A stretch of DNA of 64,000 nucleotides from Ephemerocybe angulata (Eukaryota; Basidiomycota; Agaricomycetes; Agaricales; Psathyrellaceae): positions 1 to 64,000 of the forward strand of contig JAACJK010000020.1 in the NCBI GenBank assembly GCA_013368325.1. The letters run 5' to 3'. A model generated the notes under the pieces. That model did not search any database, was not told the DNA's origin, and saw nothing but the letters and a program-made list of their open reading frames with translations. The translations under genes and the position numbers were made by a program. This document shows, piece after piece, positions 57,335 to 64,000 of this stretch. Position 1 is the stretch's first letter, and every line of letters starts with the position of its first letter.

Positions 57335-60070
57335 TTATATATCTGGGAGGTCGTCGTCGAAGGTGGGAGGAGTATTGCTATTGATGAGGATATTTGCAAC
57401 AGGAACGTGTGGTCGAAGGCGAGGGAACTCCACGAACCGCTTCGCTTTTTTGGTGTTCCAGATGCGGTCGCATATGGGATTTGGGAGCCAGTAAAGGTTT
57501 TTGAACACTTTAACCCAGATCGCATTTCTGACCAAGTCAAATACTTCGTCAGAACTCCGATCTTGAAAGATAATCCAAGCGTTATAGTAGGCGGTGGTGT
57601 AGTAGTTCTGGGATTTAAGTTTAGCTTGAGTGCCTTTGGGCGGGAATAATCTGTCGAACGCGTCCGTCCACTGAGCTCTAGTTGCTTGGGTCCAGCGGCA
57701 GGCATAGAATATCCGGGCGAGATTGGACTCCTGGAATACTTCAGCAGTCGCCGAGGCCCTTTCCTCATCGGATAAGCGACAGGTACTCTCATGAAGCGCC
57801 GATGGAGCATTGGGTGCCGTGTTGAGGACGTCGACGAAGAACTGTCGAACGATGTCGCTGACTATAGTCGTCACTTCTGGATTCTCGAAGAACTCGGGCT
57901 CAACTTGGGTTTCACCGTCATTGTTATTATCCTCGATCTGGGGTAGCGGGTTGACCATCAATCCATCCAATGCTGCGTCGGCGAGGTCGAAAGGTGGAGG
58001 GCCATCAGGGGCGGGTGGAAGTCGCCTTTGCGCCACCCTGTTACGGGTGCGATCAGGGTTAGGCCCGCTCGCGAGGCCTTTACCCAGGAGCTCGGTGATA
58101 ATATTCTTGAGTGAATCGCCAAGGAGGAAGCAACATGCTTCATCCGAGATAAACTGGTTGCCGGGGAAGTGTGGAATCTCATGGCGAGGTCCAACTAGAA
58201 TAGGGCGAAGATAGAACGCTCCTCGGTCGACCTTCGGCACAGTTCTGTCGTCATCGTCCGTTGGTTTAAGCGATAGACTGTAGGGTAGATCGTTCATCAT
58301 AACCTCGTCAGGGCGTCCGTGGGGTAGAATCGCACGCATTAGGTCTCGGGAGGCTGATTTCGTGTCGATTGTCGCGTGCAACCCATTTATGAGCCAGGGT
58401 ATACACGCAGTGAGGAGTAGAGCCCCCCTATTCGCAATGAGACGGGTTCTACGACGCTGCCACTCAAGGAGATAAGTCGACGTCAGAACGCGCCAGCCTC
58501 TCCACCCCCTATAAAGATTCGGTGAGTACAGCCTGTGGACCGGTAGGTGTCTATTACTCACCAGTATATTTCTGAGTCAAATGCCACTAGAGAGGTGTAC
58601 ACCTGCGATTTGTCGATATCGATCAAGACATCCAGCACACTAGCCAGTGGCACTCGAACCTCCACCCGCGCCACACTGAAATTCGTCCCACAGGCGTCCT
58701 GGTAAAGCTTGTACAGGCCAGATAGAAATGTATCTGCGCTGGCGGGCTTTCGTATGACTTGAATCGCCGTTATATGCTTCGCATGTCGTCCGTTGTCCTT
58801 CGAAGCGGTGAGACTCTTGTCCGTCACGTACATCTGGAAATACGCAACATCATGAGGTCCACGAGCGCGTGGACCGGGTGATATTCGGCAGCCAGACACT
58901 TCAACGAGATGTGATACGTGGTCCCGGATATACTGCGAGCTGGAGAGGGACGTGATGCGAATGCTTTCCTCGTAGTCGCAGCCGGCGGATTGGTAAAAGA
59001 TGTTGGCGTGGCTGTCTGTTCTCCATGCTAAACATTGCTTCTCTAGTGACACCTCGAGGCCCACATCTATGAACCACTTCCCACCCCGAGACTCCTTGAC
59101 CAGGTCAAACGGAATGTTGTTGTTGTCGAAGAACTCGTCCAGAGCGAGTTCCGCTGATTCTCGATCTACTGTGTGGTATGAAGAGCCCTTGACGCCACGT
59201 ATCATGTGCAGGTACACCATTCCCCGCGCCCAATCGTGGCCGCTGCTGATTAGGTACTGCGGAATAAGCTGCCCAAGCTCTTCAACATGCCAAGACGGAA
59301 ACACCTTCGTTGTAAACGAGTACGTTCCGTTGGCATTACGGGCCCGAAAGTACTCGGAATCAAGTGTGGAAGGGAGCTCCGATTCGCCGCGTCCATCGAG
59401 TAAATAGACCATGGCGGGTCGGACGCCGCACTCCCAGACTGCCCGCCGCTCATCGACGTTGAGCGTGTGATTCTGCCGAGTGGGGCCATAGAGACCAGGA
59501 AACAGCAGGACAATTGTATTCCTCGCGCTGTTGAACTTGGCGAAGGCCATATTTGGGATGCTGTGGAGTGGAGCAGAAATGGGGCCCTGAGATCCGTCGA
59601 TAGTACGTTAGCTACAGTAAGCGTATAGTCTACTTATCACTTACGGCTGGTGTATTCCAGTCATGCGTGACATGGACGTTATTCTGAAGGTCGTCGGCAA
59701 ATTTTGAGGTCATCGTAAAAGTGAGGTCGGCTCCTCGTACGAGTATCTCTTCGCTGACACCAAGCAATGAGTCGTAGTCCCTGATCAGGTTTATGGGCTT
59801 TGGGTCGTCCGGTGACAGCTGGTTCCGAAGAGCTTTGAGGACGACGGCGTACCCATCTCCAAGGCCGCATATAATGAAAGCGATCAAACGAGCGTAGAAT
59901 CCTAGGGCGTATAGCCTCGAGGCCATTTCGATAACCTCTGCGAGCGAGAATTCACGTATGGGAAGATCATCAACGTTGATCCCATCAGGGGGGTCGTCGT
60001 CAGTGGGAATGGGATGGTTGAATTGAACAGGTTCTTGGTCTTCATGGGGCTCCCAATTGTTGACATTCAT
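57335..60070 (-). CDS. Subtelomeric paralogous family, copy D (uncharacterised, 874 aa)
   Basis: Exons 60070-59645, 59586-58562 and 58508-57335 join in phase (introns of 58 and 53 bases). It is the longest member. The start is MNVNNWEPHEDQEP. Family landmarks are REFSLAEVIEMASRLY, SLLGVSEEILVRGADL, GPISAPLHSIPNMAFAKF after intron 1, WFIDVGLEVS, AWRTDSHANIF and SEIYW split by intron 2. Then come LTACIPWLINGLHAT, VDRGAFYLRPI, NLARIFYACRWTQATRAQW, FDRLFPP, FKNLYWLPNPICDRIW and ILINSNTPPTFDDDLPD. The extra length lies mostly between HA-ID (about residue 510) and the FNL-IW block, with an Asn/Asp-rich insertion. A closer in-frame acceptor for intron 2 would leave a 29-base intron, so the more distant one is preferred. 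Function unknown. Confidence 0.85.
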
Positions 60071-60694
60071 CTGTAATATATTAGCCACAACATCACCGCT
60101 ATGCTCTCTGAACGTACACTGGGTTTGAGATGCAATCTGGAGCAGCAGCGGACCGGTTTGTATATCGCTTCAATATCGCTTGGGACTGATGTGGAGACGA
60201 ATCGTCGCCGGGTGATACGCATACATATATGTGATAAGAGCACGTTGTGACAAGGGCAGTCAGTGACATACCACTCTCAATATGGTTAACCCTGTGACAT
60301 GGAAGATGTGCATGCATATCAGTGGAATTGTTCCCTATGAGAATGCGGATCTCAGATCTACCACTGTAAATTTGGGAGTGTCTCTCAATGCACAAATGGG
60401 GTACCTCAGTCAGCAAAAATTGCAGTACATGCCTCTTTCCGAGCATAGGGCTTCCACGGTTGGCATTCATCTTCGATATTCAAGGGACTTCGGATAGTTA
60501 GGGGGAGTTCTTTTCACATAAGTTCGCAGCTTTCAACCGATTCGGCACCTTCGCATTCTTCGTTCCAAGTTGGTTTCATCCGTATCGCTGGTACGTATCC
60601 CTCGCACCAATTCACCACCCATTTACTGACACATGGCGCTTGTTAAACCTAGACGGTCTTGGGACACTGATTTTGCAAGGTGGTGGTATCTACA
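60071..60694. promoter_or_regulatory. Shared divergent promoter region of copies D and E
   Basis: These 624 bases separate the start codons of two divergently transcribed paralogues. No other gene fits. Short frames are present on both strands but lack support. Confidence 0.5.
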
Positions 60695-63153
60695 ATGACC
60701 AGTAGTGACGATGAAGACTCGCAATCAGAGGTGACCATCCCTCTCCCAACCAGGCATCATTCCATCCGGGATCTCCTCTCCATTGCTCGAAAGCTTCGCT
60801 GCGATGACGCTGTGGCGCACGCTTTGTTTGTCACCAGCGGGATTACAACTGAATACAAAGTGCACCTCGACACTAGTCACAACAACCTCCTTCCAAGTGA
60901 GGACGTCGCAGTCAGCCGCTTCTACGGCGATATCTATGGCATTTCGAAGAGTATCGTGGTATCTGGAAACGACTTGCAGCTTCCATCAGCCTATGGAGAG
61001 AGCTATGCCGCGCTCGACACGCTCAACCATAATAATAGTTGGAAAACGGAACAGGTATGTGACTTCCATATGAACTGGCGAAAATCCTTACGAAGTGAAA
61101 CAGGGTCTCTACGATGCTCCGCTCAGTCATATTCCACGCATCAAACTTGCAACCTTCGGCAATGCAAACAGTATTTATGCCTTATTTCCCGAGATGGGAA
61201 AGGGAGACCAGACCGCATCCCAGCTTCCAATCAGCAAATATCGACTATTCTGGGACTCTGTTGTCCTGCCTGCCCAAGACCTGGTTGGGAATAAACCGCT
61301 CCCACACTGTCACGCTCTACCATCCGACAGAAGAATGATTCCTGCGCAGCATATTCCATCATTTGGTGTGGCTATTCAAGCTTTCGCCACCTTCCAGGGA
61401 TTACTATGGTTAAAAAATATTGTCTTTCTCCATGTTGCCCCACGGGCCCAGGCAGCACACGAGCTCAGTCGCCCGAGCGCGGTTGAGTCCCTGGAGCGTA
61501 CTCTGATGGAAGCGGGTCTCTCTCCCGCAAGCGTAAATGAAGATATTCAATGCGGTGGGAATTGGAATGTGGACGTCGGGATTCAGATATCCGTGAAGGG
61601 ACACTTTACGACCTGGAAAACGAGCTCTCACGCCACCCTACATCACGCCCTTACAGGATCTCCACTCGACACCAACAGTCCGTGTTATCATCGACGCGCA
61701 TCATCCCATCTCGGCGAGGGGTCAGGGTGTCGAATCCATGCGGATACCTTTCCTCGCGGGGCCTCGTACATCTCAATTGATGTATCGGAGCCAACACTCC
61801 ATGTGTTCAACGAGGTCGGTGGCATAGAAAAGACTGTGAATGCGCTCCACTTGGTAGAGGTCCCCAGCGGTCACACCCCGTTCCTCAAAGCTGCCGCAGA
61901 TCTCTACGCGCGCGAGTCAAGTAGCTCTAGGGCCGAAATTACCATGCATACCTCCTTCAGCAGCGCAACTGAGGTCATGACCGACATCAGTATCACTGAT
62001 TTGCTAAGTTCGTGTCTTACTTTCGATGCGAATCACTGGTGGTGTGTGTCCCAATATTGAGTGCTATTGACTGACCTGATTTACCTCCATTTTTAGGCAG
62101 TGGAGGGCGGAACGACTCCTGGGACTAAACTACATCATAGAGAAACAGCGCAGGAACACGAATGGTCTAGCCTCCACAAGAGGCGAGCTTCTACTGACGG
62201 CAGCGGCCGTATTTCTCGTCGACTCCCTGCACTCAACCGGTGTCACATGCAGCTCGGAGGCCTTACCCTTTACTGTCTCTACGGATAGAGGGCTGCTCTT
62301 CCTCGAGAATATCTCAATGGGCGGGGACTCGGACGCTCCTTGCTTCCTGTACACGGAGTACAGACCCTATATCAATGAGGAGACGATCTCAAAGATCCTT
62401 GGAGCGCCAAGTCATACGTTCTTCAGGGCATTCACCCACCCGAACCCCGCCATCCCTACTCCACTCCCCCTAATACCTTCACCCAATGGAGGCCGTGTAT
62501 TTCGAATGGCCATTCCAAGTCTCACCAGCACCCCACCGAACATACCCTTCGCTGATTATACGCCCAGGCTCGACTGGCTCCTTGCAACGACAAGCTCTTA
62601 CGAGGCAGACGATCCTTATATCACTTCGACTATCACGCAGATCATGGAATATTTCCTCTCCGATATACTCAACAGTGCACCCAAGAGTACTTCGGGCAGG
62701 TCATCCTTGACTATAGACCCAGATTTCTACGACTTCAGCGCTCCAAGGCATTTTCATCAACGAAATCTAGCAACCATCTTCCGGGGCTGCAAGTGGAAAC
62801 ACGCAACCCTTAGAGAATGGCGCACTCTATTTGACAAGTTCTTTCCCCTGGAAGACTCACCTCGACGCTGCTTTATACAAGACTTCAGCTGCCATTACCT
62901 CAATATGTGGATATCCTTGCGTGCACAGCTAACAGAGAGGTCACTCGAAGTACTTCGCCTGGGTATATGGCATCAGTTCTTCAAGGATCTTTACTGGCTA
63001 CCTGCAGACAATGCATCGAGTCGAATCTGGAATGTTGTATACTGTGTAGAATTACAGATATGCACACTGGAGGAGTCGACCAATGAGCCCCTTCCTAGCG
63101 TACTTATAAATGGACAAGAAGCCCCTGTGTTTGACTGCGACGAATTTTATTGA
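60695..63153 (+). CDS. Subtelomeric paralogous family, copy E (uncharacterised, 784 aa)
   Basis: Exons 60695-61054, 61104-62041 and 62097-63153 join in phase (introns of 49 and 55 bases). The first ATG in frame gives MTSSDDEDSQSEVTI. Landmarks are RHHSIRDLLSIARKL, SRFYGDIYGISKSIV, GLYDAPLSHIPRIKLATF after intron 1, WNVDVGIQISVKG, TWKTSSHATLHHALTG and NHWW with intron 2 in a Trp codon. Then come ELLLTAAAVFLVDSLH, TDRGLLFLENIS, SPNGGRVFRMAIPSL, NLATIFRGCKWKHATLREW, FDKFFP, FFKDLYWLPA and VLINGQEAPVFDCDEFY. It is the only plus-strand copy and is head-to-head with copy D. No known domain or targeting signal. The motif spacing is the same as in B and C, so all three regions are probably under constraint. 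Confidence 0.87.
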
Positions 63154-63397
63154 TATACCTATTTGTACTTACTACGTACATACCCAATGCTTCATCCGGG
63201 TCCGAGATTGCTACATCGCACTCTGCCTTGTGCCAGCTGTAATGAGAATAGCGAGTTTAAGCACCTCCAGGGTTCTTATTTCTCAAAGGTAAAAGAAGTG
63301 ACATTGTGATATTGCCGCGAAACGGACGCGGTAACGGATGATGTGCGGGTCACCTGTACTTTATCCGGCTCTCAGGGTCGTTGAAGTAAAAACACGA
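63154..63397. other. 3' flank of copy E, no gene identified
   Basis: No supported reading frame. Confidence 0.4.
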
Positions 63398-63723
63398 AAC
63401 AACGTACGTTTTGACATTTTTTGGGTCGAGGATGATGATCAGTCGCAGGCGGACACAATGGTCACATCAGTCTCGCTCAAGGTAATCCAGCTCGAGCCGA
63501 GACCAAGAGTCATTCGGGACTTGCCTATTGCGCGCCGCTACCGTGGTCGCGAAATTGATAATGGATCCGCTTTTATGGGTAAATTCCTGATTGTCTGGGT
63601 ATGTTCAGAGAAGGAGAAGGAGGATAAGAAGACCATTAGCTCGTCGTTGAGGTAAGTTGACTAAACAACGTACGATTAGACATTTTTTGGGTCGAGGTCT
63701 CGCTCAAGTTAATCCAACCCCGA
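63398..63723. repeat. Imperfect direct repeat pair about 265 bp apart
   Basis: AACAACGTACGTTTTGACAT and TTTTTTGGGTCGAGG (about 63398-63431) recur as AACAACGTACGATTAGACAT with the same ending (63664-63697). TCTCGCTCAAGGTAATCCAG (about 63472) recurs as TCTCGCTCAAGTTAATCCAA directly after the second copy. The second copy therefore lacks about 40 bases of the first. The first copy lies in an open frame (63338-63655) of uncertain reality. Confidence 0.7.
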
Positions 63724-63759
63724 ATGCGATGGCTTGAACTCGATAACCTGGCCAAAACT

Positions 63760-63915
63760 CGATAGCCCAAACTCGAGTCGTGTATCCTCTCGCCGAACAA
63801 GACAACCCAATCCCAAAACTCGGTAACGCAGTCCCGAAACTCGATATACCAGTTCCGAAACTCGATATCCCAGTCACGAAACTCGATATCCCAAACACGA
63901 AACCCGATAACCCAA
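63760..63915 (+). repeat. 21-bp tandem repeat encoding PKLDIPV-type heptapeptides
   Basis: Units such as CCGAAACTCGATATCCCAGT recur every 21 bases, about six times. In one plus frame they encode heptads PKLGNAV, PKLDIPV, PKLDIPV, TKLDIPN and TKPDNPN. The frame stays open to the end of the window (from 63780), so this may be part of an open gene that continues outside. No start or promoter can be assigned. Confidence 0.65.
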
Positions 63916-64000
63916 ACACAGTCTTCCGATGGTGGTGGAACGCAGTGCCGCTACGATTCAGGAGAGCGCTAATCGTGAGATACCCTTCTCAATGAGAACC

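Noticed and set aside
58533..58561. 29-base intron for copy D using the acceptor at 58533
   Set aside because: It is in frame but far shorter than any other intron here (46-63 bases); the acceptor at 58509 gives 53 bases and matches paralogues.

Overview
The window is a chromosome end of a filamentous fungus, most likely an agaricomycete basidiomycete. It opens with 58 bases of CCCTAA telomere repeat. Every gene that can be traced has short GT-AG introns of about 46-63 bases. F-box-like and FHA/coiled-coil relics and a large SNF2 ATPase also fit a basidiomycete. The exact lineage is inference; I saw no rRNA or tRNA gene, no CRISPR array and no intact retrotransposon.

Region 1 (0.5-12.6 kb) is a chromatin-modifier cluster beside the telomere. 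It holds an E(z)/EZH2-type H3K27 methyltransferase gene (CXC and SET domains intact), two paralogous BAH-PHD genes, and between those a SUV39/KMT1-type SET gene with complete pre-SET, SET and post-SET. Fungal BAH-PHD proteins such as EPR-1 read the H3K27me3 mark that EZH2 enzymes write, so writer and candidate readers sit together. Both BAH-PHD proteins begin with a stretch that looks like the histone H3 tail. One carries duplicated K27-like KSAP motifs and the other resembles H3 residues 13-26. Both genes also share a palindromic promoter module. This is the most interesting signal in the window: a subtelomeric Polycomb-like cassette whose reader proteins carry their own H3-tail mimic.

Region 2 (12.6-31 kb) is mostly non-genic. 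It has a small three-exon gene at 13.5 kb, a strong hairpin at 14.8 kb, a 164-bp tandem array at 16.7-17.3 kb, and a segmental array of about 4.6-kb units from 17.4 to 30 kb. That array is filled with 19-bp minisatellites, 51-bp modules and decayed coding patches.

Region 3 (32-64 kb) holds five members of one large uncharacterised protein family (four intact, about 780-870 aa, and one pseudogene). All share intron positions, including an intron that splits a Trp codon. Among them lie an SNF2-family ATPase gene, a small gene with an RNase H1 N-terminal (viroplasmin-like) domain, and a dead FHA/coiled-coil gene. The last kilobase has a direct repeat and a 21-bp array encoding heptapeptides. Gene models were built by eye from splice signals, reading phase and paralogue comparison; 5' ends are the least certain parts.
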